Assembly: GCF_026151205.1 (NCBI RefSeq)
Contig: NC_087076.1
Span: 1,373,692-1,437,691, forward strand
Source: Bolinopsis microptera
Taxonomy: Eukaryota; Ctenophora; Tentaculata; Lobata; Bolinopsidae
Direction: 5' to 3'
DNA length: 64,000 nt
Below, piece after piece: positions 46,226 to 58,506 of the stretch. The notes below the pieces were generated by a model. That model had not been told where the DNA came from. It did not search any database and saw only the letters and a program-made list of their open reading frames with translations. Every line of letters starts with the position of its first letter. Position 1 is the stretch's first letter. The position numbers and the translations under genes were made by a program.

Positions 46226-49200
46226 ACTAATAATTATTACTATACTAACAATCTAGTTAATCGTTTTTGAAACTGTCTTTGAAAATGATCTCTATTGCCA
46301 AATTACTTTTAGACCTTCTGTGTGGGAAAATCATCAAGAATTTTTGGCAGCGGAAAACCGCAAACATATCTTCAATTCCTTTCTGTGCGAAAGTTTAAGT
46401 TGTATGCACTCTACATTTCTCAGGATATGGTTGCCTCTACTCTGCAAGGCACATATAATAATTTGTGATAACTAAGACAGATGGTGCAAGCTGGCCATGT
46501 TTTACTTGTGGGTCATTTTGTAACTGGGTTGTAGGAGAAAGCCATTTTGTAACATACTATTTTGAAGGTTTTAATGTGCCCATTAAACATTTTCTGGGGC
46601 CTAGCTCCAAATGCTTAAGAACTGTCCTGCTTCACTCGCCGACATTGCGAAAGTGGAAAATTCGCGAGCGAAGCGAGCGAGCCAAAAAAAGCAGAAAATT
46701 TGTATCTGCGAGGAAATTTTTAACTTTCTGGATGTGGGTATTTGTGAGTGTCATAAGCTGATTGTGTAAGCGGTCTAGATTTATTTATTAATCATTGGAG
46801 ATTATCCTAAATAAGTTGCAGTGTTAAACTAGCCTAATGGAGAGCAATATGGCGTAACAGTGGGGAGGTGGTGGCGTGTTAGAAGCTAAGAAATGGAAAC
46901 AACATAATATGTTGGGGTAGGATGAGAGCTGAGGGTAATTACAGCAACCGATGAAATTGTAACTGGATCACTGTAATCGCTAAAAGGAAAATGTGCTGAC
47001 TAGACGATATAATAGGAGGAAACACAATTAAAAACTTTTTCATGTGCAGCGAATTTGGAGACAAAAACGCCGCATTAGTAGTCTGAACAATTCGCCAAAT
47101 TTGCAGCATTCAAAAAATTAATTTACAATGTATCTTACGTTATGTCTTGTGCTGATTTTGCTGACAATTCAGGATGTATAAACAAGTGTATATTCAATAT
47201 GATAACTTTGTAACTTTACAACAAGATTTCCAACATATATGTAAAGACGACTAACGCGACTAAAGTGACTCGATTTCAATCTGATCAGAGATTGTGCTAT
47301 TGTGATCCAGCTTGACAAGTTATTCGTTTGCTAAGAATCACCCTCTTTTGTTTTGTTTAATCAGATATCGATAGTTTTAAAAGTCAATGCATTATCAACT
47401 TGCCTTCTGATAATAATGATTAAAAATTTTCTGAGAATATTTTTAGGGAAGAAAAATCATTCTAGACACAATATTATGTTTTTCCTGATTTTAAAAAGTA
47501 ATTATACTTTCCAATGTTTCTAATTTTACCTCATGTCAAATGTTTGACCCTAACCATAGTAATGCCGATGAAATTGTGTCTGGATCACAGTAATCGCTAA
47601 AAGGGAGATGTGCTGACGATATAACAGGAGGAAACACAATTAGTTTGGAAAGGCAGGGACCGGTGAGAGACAGAAAGGGGTTTGTAGTGAATTTAGTTCG
47701 ATGGAAAACAGGTGGTGTAAGGCAAGAGTTCGGTAGTAGCGAGTATATTAGCGTCTCACGAAGAGCGGGGGGGGGGGGGGGCAATTCCAGGAGCCGATGG
47801 TTGACAAGGTTGGGTGACGGCTTGTTAGGAACCGTAAGCTAACATGTATGTGGGGTAATATTTCGTAAATAGTGCGATTCTGTAGTCTGTACCTGCCCAC
47901 AACTTTTTCATAAAATTTGGAGACAAAAACGCCGCAAGTAGTCTGAACAATTCGCAAAATTTGCAGCCTTTAAGTAGATTGTTGTGTTTAAAACGACAAT
48001 TAATTTACAATGTATCTTACGTTATGTCTTGCGCTGATTTTGCTGACAATTCAGGATGTATAAACATTAAACAAGTGTATATTCAATATGATAACTTTGT
48101 AACTTTACAACAAGATTTCTATTATTAGATGTGTATAATAGACGACTAAAGTGATTCGATTTCAATCTGTTGAGAAATTGTGATCCAGTTCAAGGACAAA
48201 AGAAAATCGCGATCATTTCGGCAAAAAATCGGCGCCACGACAAGCCAAACTTGGCAAAATCGCGGCAAATTCGCAGAAATTTCCTCATCTTTGCCTTTGT
48301 TTATAAGAGGGCCTCTATGTATCGTCTTCTGAATGTTTGCAGTTTTCCAGACATTGATTGGGGTGTCTAGTAGTTAACTTTATGTCTAGTGGTAAACTTA
48401 TGTCTAGTGGTCTAAGTTTTTATGTCTAAGTTTTAGGGAAGTTGAGAAGTTTTCGGCTAACAATGTTACGTCAGCAGACGAGTGGGTTAAGAAATGCTTG
48501 TGAAAGTGGATTCCGGGAAACCAATTTTTCCACGGTTCATGCTACCCTGATCATTATGAGCCTAACATATACCGTACCTAATAGTAGTACCTACCTCTCG
48601 ATATACGGTTTTGGAATTTTTTCCTGAAACCACTTTTGTTCATGTTTCATGCTACTCTGATCATTATGAGCGAAAATATATTTTCGCACCTACCCCTCGA
48701 TATTAATTCTACTTTCCATAAATGTTTCTAATTAATTTCTAGTTTTACCTCATGTTAAACATTTGACCCTAACCATAGTTATGGGTATATCGATCTTATC
48801 TCATTGTACACAGCGATACCTAGTTGAAGTACACAAATCTGATAGAACGAATAACGGCCGATGCGATGGTGCACAAAAAACTGCGGTACTAGAGTATTAG
48901 GTCAATAGTGCGATTCCGCACCCACCGCACTTATATAGGTTGCCTCTGTTTGGGACCCACTGCATGATGACCTTACTACAGCTGCCTCAAGATCTGATCT
49001 GGGGTACTAATAGTAAAGTATTATACATGGGGGCCGGGGGGAGCGGGGGGGGGGGTTTAGCTGGGGCTAGAAGTCAGTACACATACGTTGGCTCTTATTA
49101 TATAAGCTATTATAATCAGTGATAATAACAATTCATATCAGAAAGAATTATTTCGATCGGGCCTTCAGTGACTGAGAAAGAAGCCCCAACGCGAACGTAA

Positions 49201-49280
49201 CATGCCAAAACCTCAAGGTCGAACGTTCGACCAAGAAGTAGGCCAGGAGATCTGATCTGGTGTTCTCCAGTGAAAAATAA
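46226..49280. repeat. Locally duplicated non-coding DNA
   Basis: Blocks recur: GATGAAATTGTAACTGGATC (about 46950) with about 47568; TACAATGTATCTTACGTTAT (about 47127) with about 48008; ACCTCATGT..AA..TTTGACCC (about 47530) with about 48745; and GGTTCATGCTACCCTGATCA (about 48535) with about 48640. G-runs occur at 47767-47780 and 49029-49055. No gene recognised. Confidence 0.65.
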
Positions 49281-49383
49281 TTCACATAATATTGCTTAAG
49301 TGGATTATTTAATGTGTATTGTGTAATGGCTAACGGAGGGGGGGGGGGGGGGGGGCTTACGTAATATTATGTGAACGATCCCT
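49281..49383. mobile_element. Poly-G-core MITE, copy 5
   Basis: Left TTCACATAATATTGCTTAAG, G-run of about 20 at 49336-49355, right CTTACGTAATATTATGTGAA. Same family as 751-924. Confidence 0.68.
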
Positions 49384-49629
49384 CATGAGTATTCAGTTAT
49401 TACAGTGCTCAGTTTTTACGATGCTCAGTCTAAAACTGACTCCGATAAGGATCTTTTGTTTTCTGATTTTTACGCGAATCGTTACTGTTTGTGTTGAACT
49501 TGATATTTACCAAACTTGCAATAACTCGCAATAAATATATACGAATGCGTTCAAAGTATAACTTAAAATGTAAATACATTTCGTTTTAGTAAAAGTTATT
49601 CTCTCATTAATAGGATAGTTAGGCAGTCC

Positions 49630-50940
49630 ATGGAAATGGCCGACGAAACGGAACTAACCATGAAATCCTTTCCCTCTTCCGCTGGTACCTCTCAAAAAAA
49701 CCACTCTTGGACCAGACAGGACTACCTAATTGTCTCACTGGCGGTAATGATAAAGATCGGTGATGGTGTTGAGGCTTACCTCCCTGGAGTCATTACTCAG
49801 AAAGTTTCTTTTGAACTCAGTTTATCGGACTTTCAAGAGGGAATCTTAGCAGTGATAATGTATTTGTTTTGGTCGATCGCAGTCATGATATCAGTCTTGA
49901 TTTCAAATAGATTTGGGGAAAGATTCACATTGCTTTTGTCACTCTATATGTCCATTGTGTTTGCTATCTTATGTGCGGTGGTTCCTAATTATTACACCCT
50001 TCTCCTTTCCAGGGCTTTAACCGGTATCTGTATTGGTTTGAACGGGGGTACAATTGGAATTTTCCTCGCCAAGCTCGTTTCTTCTAAAGAAATACTTACC
50101 CAAAGTTCTTTTCTAGCTGAAGGTCTTGCTGTTCCAGTCGGTGGAGCTTGGGTTTCAGTGCTCGGGTGGCTCCTTGACCTCGTGAACTGGAGAGTTTTCG
50201 TTCTGCTGACTTCTATTCCACTATTTGTTCCTCCGATCATCATGCTTCATTTTTGCATTGTTGAAAATCTGGAAGAGGTTGAAGTAGAAATTGAGCCAGT
50301 TGTTCCGACTGAAACTGCCAGCCTAGTTGGCACAGAACCACACAGTGTCCTGAATTTTACCGGAAGGGTCATCAAATCAAGTCTGTTTGTCTTCTCTAAC
50401 CTTTGCGTTGGATATGGATCTATTATTCTTCTACCATGGCTGATGAGAAGCTACAAGAAACGCATTTCTCTCGAAAATGAAGGTGTTGAATGGGAGGAAA
50501 TAATGCAAGGTAACAATCTCCTAATACTGGTGGTAGTAAATGGTGCTAACGTCATAGGGAGACTTGAATAGGGTATTTCCTGTGGAGTCGTGTAAAATTC
50601 CTGATCCTGCAATCTACAATAACGGCAATAATAGCCTTGAGCTACGGTATTATTCTGGCAGATCCGGGCCTGACAGCTTCAGTGGTGCTGTTAGGGCTCG
50701 CAAAGTTGTGCTACGCCATACAAGCAGTGGAAATTGCTATACTAACATACGATTACAATTATTACGGGAAGTCGCGATTGGAGTTGGGGGTTAAAATTAC
50801 GATGGCTTGCGGATTGACTGGGAGCATAACAGGCACCGCTCTAGCTGCATTCCTGAATCCTTCACACTGCAGTTATGACCACCTTAGTGATTGTGTGTGT
50901 TGAGCTGGTCGTCATCTGCTCTATGAGGGAACGATTCTAA
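49630..50940 (+). pseudogene. MFS transporter, better-preserved paralogue with two frameshifts
   Basis: ATG 49630. The first frame runs 313 codons: N-terminal tail, TM1-TM6 with the MFS loop NRFGERFTLLLSLYM, PNYYTLLLSRALTGICIGLN, and GLAVPVGGAWVSVLGWLLDL, a hydrophilic central loop with Glu/Val repeats, then TM7-TM8 start (VVVNGANVIGR) and a stop at 50569. The coding chain resumes in another frame near 50605 (ITAIIALSYGIILADPGL, YDYNYYGKSRLELG, GLTGSITGTALAAFLNP); a one-base insertion near 50862 shifts it again, after which TTLVIVCVELVVICSMRERF leads to TAA at 50938. Layout is 12-TM, SV2/SVOP/SLC22-like. Two frameshifts suggest a pseudogene, or sequence errors if expressed. Confidence 0.8.
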
Positions 50941-51420
50941 TAACATTAAGGGCTGAGCGTTTGTACTACAGTGAAACCTATATATAATACTAGCCCTCTC
51001 CGGAAAACGAAAAGTGCACAGTATAGAAAAAAAAGCAGTATAGAGACGTTGGTAGACCTTAGCCACAGCCTAGGAAGGGTGCAACACATAATCCACCCTA
51101 CCCTGATCTGGATTAAACAAATAATGAATAAGACCAACAAACTTTTACCTAATAATGCAGGCCATCTTACTCAATATAAAAAGTAGCTTTTATAACAAAC
51201 TTACATATTCTGACCGGTAAGTATATGAATCTTCTGCACTGTTTTTCATCCCCACAATTCTTGTTTTCTAATCGGAATGTAACATGATTTTAGAACTGCC
51301 ATTCCTGTGTGAGAGTTTTTAAGTTAGTTTTTAAAAAAGATTGGATATGAACATAGTTTACATCGTTTACATGGTTTAGATGTTAAATTTTAAGTATTCC
51401 GTTGACTAGAATTTTGTCAA

Positions 51421-52262
51421 TTGAAAAAAGGAAACCGACTTTTAAAAATGATCATATCAATATTCCCTACTATACACATTATATTTAAAGTTATAATACA
51501 TATAGATTATTGTAACGATTTATATTTTGGTATTAGCGAGAAGCTTTTACATCAGCTCCAGTTATTATTACTAAAATATGCTGCAGCAAAAGCCGTTACT
51601 GGTAAATATAAGCATGACCATCTGAAAGACGACCTGACTAATCTTCACTGGCTGGATGTAAAGAAAAGGATCGTTTTCAAAATATTACTGCTGTCTCACA
51701 AGCCATTATTGGGGCTCGCTCCAACGTATATTTAAGACATGTTTCGGTATACTCATCATGGTCACACATTAAAACTTATGGTTCCATCGTTTAACCATAA
51801 GTTTGGTGAGCGAAGCTTCTCAGTGGTGGCTCCAAAGATCTACAACCGTCTGCCTACTACCATCACATCTTACTATATATAAAGCGAGACGATATATATG
51901 GTTCCGTGCCATTTTACTGACACCACGGCATCAACTTTAACGGGACTTTCCTCAAAAACCGTAAAAGATATACAACTGAAACTTTTTTGACTGGGTCAAA
52001 TGCTTTAATGGCCTTCAAATCAGTATGAAAAAATAAAAAATTGGCCAAGGAATAAGAATTTTAGTGCCCAAAATTTGGACCCCCAAGTGCTGTCAAAAAC
52101 GCGAATTAAATAGGTAATAATTATTTTAGTCTCTTGAGTCTTGACACCACTTTATAGTAAGACGGGCTCCTGCTAGTCAGCTTAATCCCTGGAATCCTTT
52201 AAAGCATTTCTAAAAACTTTCTTATTCAAATTGTCTCAGCATGAACTTGAAGAACTTTATCA
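51421..52262 (+). mobile_element. LINE reverse-transcriptase C-terminal fragment split by a Helitron
   Basis: LLHQLQLLLLKYAAAKAVTG, HDHLKDDLTNLHWLDVKKRI, FKILLLSHKPLLGLAPTYI, then (shifted) HKFGERSFSVVAPKIYNRLP. After the Helitron the tail resumes as SLESFKAFLKTFLFKLSQHE and stops. This is the typical tail of CR1/Rex-like LINE RTs. Confidence 0.88.
51868..52176 (+). mobile_element. Non-autonomous Helitron, copy 2
   Basis: 309 bp, TCTTACTATATATAAAGCGA at the start after A, CTAG at the end before T. Removal restores the LINE reading (CCATCACA joined to TCAGCTTAA), so the A|T insertion site is directly visible. Shares its body with 20196-20683. Confidence 0.92.
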
Positions 52263-52726
52263 ATGACTGATTTTGGCCTTCTTTAATTTTAAGCTTCATT
52301 CTCTGATTTTAGTATGAAGTATGAACGATATTATATTTTCAAGTATATGATAGCAGTCCTAACTTTTACCATGATAGTTTCTGGGATGACTAGATTAAAC
52401 ACTGCTGAGTATAAGTTTATCTTAATAGTGGTGTTCTTAAACTTCAATTTATTATTATTAATATTATATATTTCATTTGTACTAAATTTGACAATAAATC
52501 AAAAACAGGACACTATTTATGAAACACCCTGTATATAACATAATATCAACTACATGTCATGTTATTTGCATAAAATATACATTCAAAATACAAAGCATGC
52601 TATAATTTGGTTGAACAGCACCATTTTATTTGTCAGATCAACAAGTAAATTACAATCCAATGTAATAACCCAGTACATAAATATCAGAGTTTATTTATCA
52701 TCTTGATGAGAAATGTTCAGAAATTA

Positions 52727-53368
52727 TCAGAGTTGAGAACCACTGTCAGGTGTAGATGGTTGTTTTAATGCCTTAATAAAGTTAACACACTCTGGATGAG
52801 CTCTAAAGTTTTCCTCATAAGTTTCCTGCCAACGCTCCCGGACTGACTTCCACCTTTTCAAATTCATTTTTCTCAATGTGTTAATATCAACTTCAGTTTT
52901 GATAGGAATGCTGGTCCCCTCAATAGCTTGGGGTGGTTCACATTCAGGATAAGGGCTAGTATCCGTGCAGTCATAGCAAAATACTGTCTGACTTTCTGCC
53001 TCACTATCACAACTCTCATACCGTGATTTTATTTGTGGGGGTGATGGTCTATTTAGCATCCATTCTCTTGAGGCTGAGTAGAGAGTGCTCTCAGTTGTCA
53101 AGTTGTTCAAATTTATTGATCTGTCATACAATGTCATTATATGTGGCATATTGGTAGTTTCAGCAGAACGTAAACGAGTGACATGGTCACGTCTCCTTTT
53201 TCTTGGGCTGGCCCGATGAACAGCTTGTATGGTCAGCTCATCTTCACCTGGTTTGCAGTCCTCTGAAATATCTTCCTTGTGATTAGAAGAAATCCCAACT
53301 TGGCATTGATCACCATTTTCTATTGAGAGTAACAAATCGAACTGTTGTCGGGCTTCTTTAATGTTCAT
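52727..53368 (-). CDS. lin37: LIN37, MuvB/DREAM complex subunit
   Basis: 213 residues from ATG 53368. N-terminal NIKEARQQFDLLLSIENG aligns with the ARNQLDAVL region of LIN37. A basic patch SPRKRRRDHV follows, then the first conserved box HIMTLYDRSINLNNLTTEST with LYSASREWMLNRP (vertebrate: KLFDRSVDLAQF...LYPICRAWMRN). The C-terminal conserved box is LRKMNLKRWKSVRERWQETY (vertebrate: RNMQRWKRIRQRW). LIN37 is a core MuvB subunit that helps repress cell-cycle genes with DREAM. An acceptor-like TTGTAG lies just upstream (53374-53379), so a 5' UTR exon is possible. Intact. Confidence 0.9.
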   Translation of the reverse strand: MNIKEARQQFDLLLSIENGDQCQVGISSNHKEDISEDCKPGEDELTIQAVHRASPRKRRRDHVTRLRSAETTNMPHIMTLYDRSINLNNLTTESTLYSASREWMLNRPSPPQIKSRYESCDSEAESQTVFCYDCTDTSPYPECEPPQAIEGTSIPIKTEVDINTLRKMNLKRWKSVRERWQETYEENFRAHPECVNFIKALKQPSTPDSGSQL

Positions 53369-53550
53369 TTTGAAACCTACAAGATATCAAGTCAGTTAAA
53401 AATAACTAAATAAGTTTATGATCAAGTGTATATTTCAATTATTGGTTTGCATATTAAGTAAGTCTGATAACTTACATACTTCATATCAGCACTGTGTGAC
53501 ACAAGATGTGCTTTATAACATGATTTGTTTACAAAATCAACTTGATCAAT

Positions 53551-53938
53551 ATGTCTCTGAAAGAAGCAGACGTCTTGGCATCACTTGCAGAAGTAAAACA
53601 ATTTAAGTGAAACAAATTTGTTAATTTTGTCGTCTATTTACAGAAACTGTGGAGTAATGAAAACTATTGAATACTACAGCGTTAGAGATCATGAAATAAA
53701 AATAGCCATAAGGTGCACTTTTATGTTCTACACAAATTCTGGATGCCACACTTACTGTACAGACAATATACTGAACAGCAACCTTATCAGCGAACATGAA
53801 CAAGAGGGCTGTGCTGGTTGTATTCTAAAATTAGAAATCGGAAAAGGTTTCAGTTCAAACTTAGTCATGAAATTATTACCATGGGTGGGTTGGAAATTTT
53901 ATTGGATTAATGCAGCCTACTCAGCTAAAAGAATTTGA
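53551..53938 (+). CDS. Small hypothetical gene divergent from LIN37
   Basis: Proposed exons 53551-53606 and 53644-53938, joined across a 37-bp GT-AG intron (GTGAAAC...TTTACAG), giving 116 residues: MSLKEADVLASLAEVKQFK, IEYYSVRDHEIKIAIRCTFM, CAGCILKLEIGKGF, ending NAAYSAKRI. The frame across the junction stays open, but the intron is very short and I recognise no family. It starts 182 bp from the LIN37 start on the opposite strand, so the two could share a bidirectional promoter. The end abuts the mariner MITE at 53943. Confidence 0.45.
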
Positions 53939-53942
53939 AACT

Positions 53943-54713
53943 ACAGGGTGGGCCAAAAGTCAGTGTGCAAACGTTGGCCTTAATAGCTCAGTCACTGAGT
54001 GCCCAATTGAAAAACTTCCTTCTAGTATGACTTAGTACCACCACTGGTTCGAGGAATTTGTCAACTCGAAAAATATTCGCGTTCATTTTTTTCAAATGGA
54101 GGTTCATTTTCACATTTATTTGACAGTTTGGATAGTCGGATCAAGCTAAATGTTATTGAATTGTGTTTGGCCATTCGAATTACGTTTGTCCTGAAAGAAT
54201 TAGAACTGTAGCTTCTCAGATGACCGAGATACGAAGCATAACGAGTTTATTCATTACGTGTGATCAGGTGATTGGTTTACCTAATCACATGATAAGGTGA
54301 CCCCGTTAACTACCCCGTTAAACATTATGGGAATTGTTAAGGGTGCCCAATTAAGGTGTCGTGTCACGGTGTCACATAATCACCCAGTCAATTTTGTTAA
54401 CGAGATACACAAAATGCTTGATAACTTCGTCATTTCTAATCCGTTTTGCCTCATGTTTTCGGATCATATGCAACATTTGATAATCTACCGTCTCTGAAAA
54501 AATTAGGCGTTCAGCATGTTCAGAGAAAACAATATAGGTGTTTTAATATTGAATGGGCGTGGTCTAAAATATTCGAATTTTCAAATTTTGACGACGGAAT
54601 CCTCGAACCAGTAAGTACAGTATGCCATCTGCAAAGCAACAGCTCTCAAATATAAAACACGGCGGAGGTATAAGACCCAACGTTTGCACACTGACTTTTG
54701 GCCCACCCTGTAG
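53943..54713. mobile_element. Mariner-type MITE with 34-bp terminal inverted repeats
   Basis: Left ACAGGGTGGGCCAAAAGTCA continuing GTGTGCAAACGTTG; right CAACGTTTGCACACTGACTT continuing TTGGCCCACCCTGT. TA flanks both ends, the Tc1/mariner target duplication. No transposase frame. Half copy at 45055-45322. Confidence 0.87.
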
Positions 54714-55985
54714 ATTTAACGGTTAAATTATTTTTTAAAGGGGGGACCCTTAACCCATGTAGCTATGACACCTCACAGCAAGTAGACCAAAGTGGCTCTT
54801 GCTTGTGAACAGTGCATCAACTACCCGCCGAGGTGGTGGGTTGGGAGTCCCCCCTGCACTGGGATCATTTCGTCTGTAAAATTGTATACAGTACAAACAC
54901 TATGGTAAACTATCTACAAAATTTACATAAACAAATCTAGGAGACCCTAGGATATCTGATCTTAAGTTCGTGCTAGTTATATATATGAAATATATTTTTG
55001 TCTGCTTTAATTGATACTATTAATAAAATTGTTGTTTTCTTGAGATTGTTGTTATCTTGATTACAAAATAGTCGACCACACTGCTTCCATTGTATTTGTG
55101 ACAGATCATTTTTCCAGTGGTGTCCCCGAGGGTACGTCCATTACGGTGTGTGCAAAAGCTTCCAGACACGCGCATTCCTTGCCCCGTTAGTTACCTGTCC
55201 TTCCAAAACCAAACTAGCAGTCAAGGACAAAAAGTCATACACCAAATGGGCATTATATGTTATGAATTTTTTTACATCTTTTTATTCTGTAAAAATGTGC
55301 TAAAATTAAATTTCTTGTTTCATTGAAAATTTATTGTTTCATTGATTAAGAATTTTCAGTTGGTTATTAATAACCATGTCAAGAAAGCAGATTTCATGCA
55401 TGGTAGGTGCATAACAAGAGAGGATATAGTCTGGGAGTTTTCCAGTTCTTGCATTTGCATCGCCACACATGATAACTTCTCCCTTATGACGTAGTCTAAT
55501 ACAGAGGGTGTCAAGAGCATATCCTCTAAAATCATCTAATTTGTTTAATTTTAACTAAAAGGGAGGGGGCACCAACAAGAGGGCGCTTTTTTGGCGGGGG
55601 GGGGGGGGGGCTCCAACAGGCAACGTTACGCCACTGTGATGCTCCAATTATAGTGTTATTCAATAAAACTAGTAAAGCACTAGTATAAAGAATGAACAAC
55701 TTACAATGATGAAACAGTATTACATGGAATAACCTAAAGGGGATGTTGTTAGGTAACAAGATATATAAAATAGGCGGACACCCTGAAGCTGATGTCAAAG
55801 AATGTCCTTTCAAATAATAATAACAAATATCAAAGAGACAATTCGATTTCATTTTTACCATAACACAGTACATAATACGCTGGACAGTTATGAGCTGTAT
55901 GTTTCACAAAATATGATGTGCGCAATAAAATTAATTAAAATTAAAATTTTGGCTCTTTTAATTAACAAATGTGACATGTAACTGT
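54714..55985. other. Intergenic DNA with repeats
   Basis: A block GTTCGTGCTAGTTATATATA... (54968-55052) is repeated at 57153-57480, where about 230 bp interrupts it. A G-run lies at 55597-55610. No gene recognised. Confidence 0.5.
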
Positions 55986-55989
55986 AAAA

Positions 55990-56790
55990 TAACAATTAAA
56001 TAGAAAAAATTAAAATTTCTCAACAACAAACAACGTGTGGCTGTGTGCGCAGCGTGGTGTACCTTCTGAACTATATTTGAAAATATATAATGCTCTTTTT
56101 GAATCACATCTCAGTTATGGTATAAGTGTTTGGGGTGTTGTCCTCAAAGAACGGTCCAATGATAGTCTTTTCATCACACAGAAGCACTGTATAAGGATCC
56201 TTTTTGGCGACCTTGACTCATATTTAAATAAATAATCAACATGTGCACGTACTAGACCATACGGTATAGTATGCAAAAACTAGACCGTAAACACTTTGAA
56301 AAGGAGCATACAAAACCCATTTTTAATAGATTAAAAATTCTTACAACTCAAAACTTGTACAAATATAACTGTATCTTAAAATTTTCTAAGATTATCAAGT
56401 ACCACTGCCCATACTCCCTTTATGAGGCTATAAACATTTCAAATCGTGCAACAAGTCTAACGGTTATTCTTCTAAATAAATCAAATACCTTTTTGTTTAA
56501 TGCAGCCAAGCTTTGGAACGCTGTTCATAAAAAATTTTAACTTCAAGCAATTGCTTAGAAACGTCCATTAACTTGATAAAATTGAGAACCAAAGCACTAT
56601 TAATACAAGCACAGGCAGCTGACTTAAAAGATTCTTGGAATCCAAACAATTTTAAATTGCAGTAATTAAATCTAATTGCAGCGGCACACACTTACTATTA
56701 CTATCATGATTGTACTATAGACAGAAAATCACTCAAATCTATTTTGGGCGCTTTTAACCATTTGTTGTAATGTTTTTAGATACTAAATAA
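55990..56790 (+). mobile_element. LINE reverse-transcriptase C-terminal fragment
   Basis: SELYLKIYNALFESHLSYGI, SVWG, ITQKHCIRILFGD, then (shifted frame) FEKEHTKPIFNRLKILTTQN LYKYN, and LFNAAKLWNAV. Typical C-terminal region of RTE/BovB- or Jockey-like RTs. Stops and frameshifts show decay. Confidence 0.85.
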
Positions 56791-57152
56791 TATCTAAATT
56801 TATAAAAAAATTTATCGGAACGAATTAATTGATATTTAATAATTTATTCGGTAGTTTTTATCTGATATTGATATTGATATTGATTATATTGATATTGTTA
56901 TTATTGAACGAAGCTAACTCTAGACATAGCTAATATTACTTCTTTTAACAAAGGGACTTGGAGTATAAACGACCAAGTTCGCATAAATTCCTATCCAACC
57001 AAGAACTCAGGAGGCAAAGGTGGGTGCGTAAACTTTTGGTCTGCACTCTCCGATCCTGTATCACTCTGGATTCTTCTCGACGTATCTTTGTAAAAGGTAT
57101 ATACCTTCTAGTCAATCTCTTGCTACTCCAAGTCCCCTAAGATATTTGATCT

Positions 57153-57480
57153 AAAGTTCGTGCTAGTTATATATATATGAAATATATTTTTGTCTGCTTT
57201 AAGGAAGCAGTTCTAACGAACTCTTCTCAAACACAAGGATATATCTTGTGAACTCGGCTAGTATATATGAAACATTTGTCATGGAGTTGTAGAGGGAGTT
57301 ATGTGCCTCGCCGAGCTAAAGTAGTGGATGACCTTGCTGTACGGCAAGTTAAACAAGGATCTGAAACTACTAGGTTCCATACAGACTCAACTCTGCACCC
57401 GTGTCAATAAGTTCATTATATGCAAGCCTCTTGATTTAATTGATATTACTAAATAAAATTGTTGTTTTCTTGAAATTGTT
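57153..57480. repeat. Interrupted copy of the 54968-55052 repeat
   Basis: Flanks match 54968-55008 and 55008-55060, with about 230 bp (57204-57433) between them. TTTAA is present at both junctions, consistent with an insertion having a short target duplication; a deletion in the other copy is the alternative. Confidence 0.6.
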
Positions 57481-57529
57481 GTTTTTTTGTATATACTATA
57501 TGGTTGAAATTTTTTTTAAATAATTTTTT

Positions 57530-57785
57530 TAAACTAATGAAAGAAAAAAAATGTCTTACCACATCGCAATACCTCTCTTTTCTTTTCCTGGCGATGAGGT
57601 CTGCCACTCTATTTAGAAACCGCTTACATTCTTTGGACATGCCTCCAGTTGTGAGAAATACGGCTGGGGTGAAAGTGGCCTTCTCTACATTCAACACTCT
57701 CTCCAAGTACTCATCCTTCTTCTCCTTTTCGTTCTCTTCGTATACTTCTTGAAGAGTTTTGGTCCTGTTTGATAAGCAATTGGGG
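57530..57785 (-). mobile_element. Fragment of a GGM-motif transposon protein
   Basis: The reverse strand reads NRTKTLQEVYEENEKEKKDE, YLERVLNVEKATFTPAVF, LTTGGMSKECKRFLNRVADL, IARKRKERYCDVV. The FxPxVFxTxGGM...LAxLIxxK pattern is frequent in uncharacterised mobile-element proteins of invertebrates; the exact class is not clear to me. Confidence 0.6.
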
Positions 57786-58506
57786 TGTGAAACCCTTATG
57801 TCAAGAAAGGTCTTATGGTTGAAATTGAAATTGAAACTAGAATTTATTTATGAATATAACATTATGTATTAATTGTTTTGTGGTAAAAAAAATGTTGTCT
57901 TCCTTTAAAATTTTGTCCTTCTTTATACTTGTTGTCAAACTTTTTGGAATGCTGGGTTTCGTTTTAATAATGCGTGGCTTTTGGAGCTGAGCAGCAGTTA
58001 TCGACATTAAAAAGTGCTTAATTTGACGAAATTCATCGATTTTTGTCGTATTATTCCGTTATATATTAGGTTTCTGGAATGACATAGTTTTCATTTCTGA
58101 AAATTATACTTAAGAAAAACAACATTTTAAAGAAAACAAATATAAAAAATTGTATAAAATACTTGCAGATAGATTTTTAAAACTTTTGGGAAAAACTTGG
58201 TGGATATTGGAGACCATATAATAATGAAAATGATGCAAAAGGTATTGTTTTGATGTTTGAGTGTAACATAATGTTTAATTGATATATGATTGAATTCCAT
58301 CAATTGAATTGGAAATATAAATATTTAAATTGCATGGAGTAGTCAAACAGTTGCTCTAATACTTACAGCGCTGCTATATAACAAATAATTTGAGTTCAGG
58401 GAAAGTATGTCGTAATTCCCTCAAAAGGGTGTCGTAAGTTTACACGTTGCTTTAACAGCTGATTGTTTTGACTTTTGCTTGCTGTTTGTTTTAACTTTTG
58501 CTGAGT
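57786..58506. other. AT-rich DNA upstream of the PHD-AlkB gene
   Basis: No gene seen. TTAACAGCTGATTGTTTTGA and a repeated TTTTGACTTTTGCTTGCTG lie just upstream of the ATG. Confidence 0.5.
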
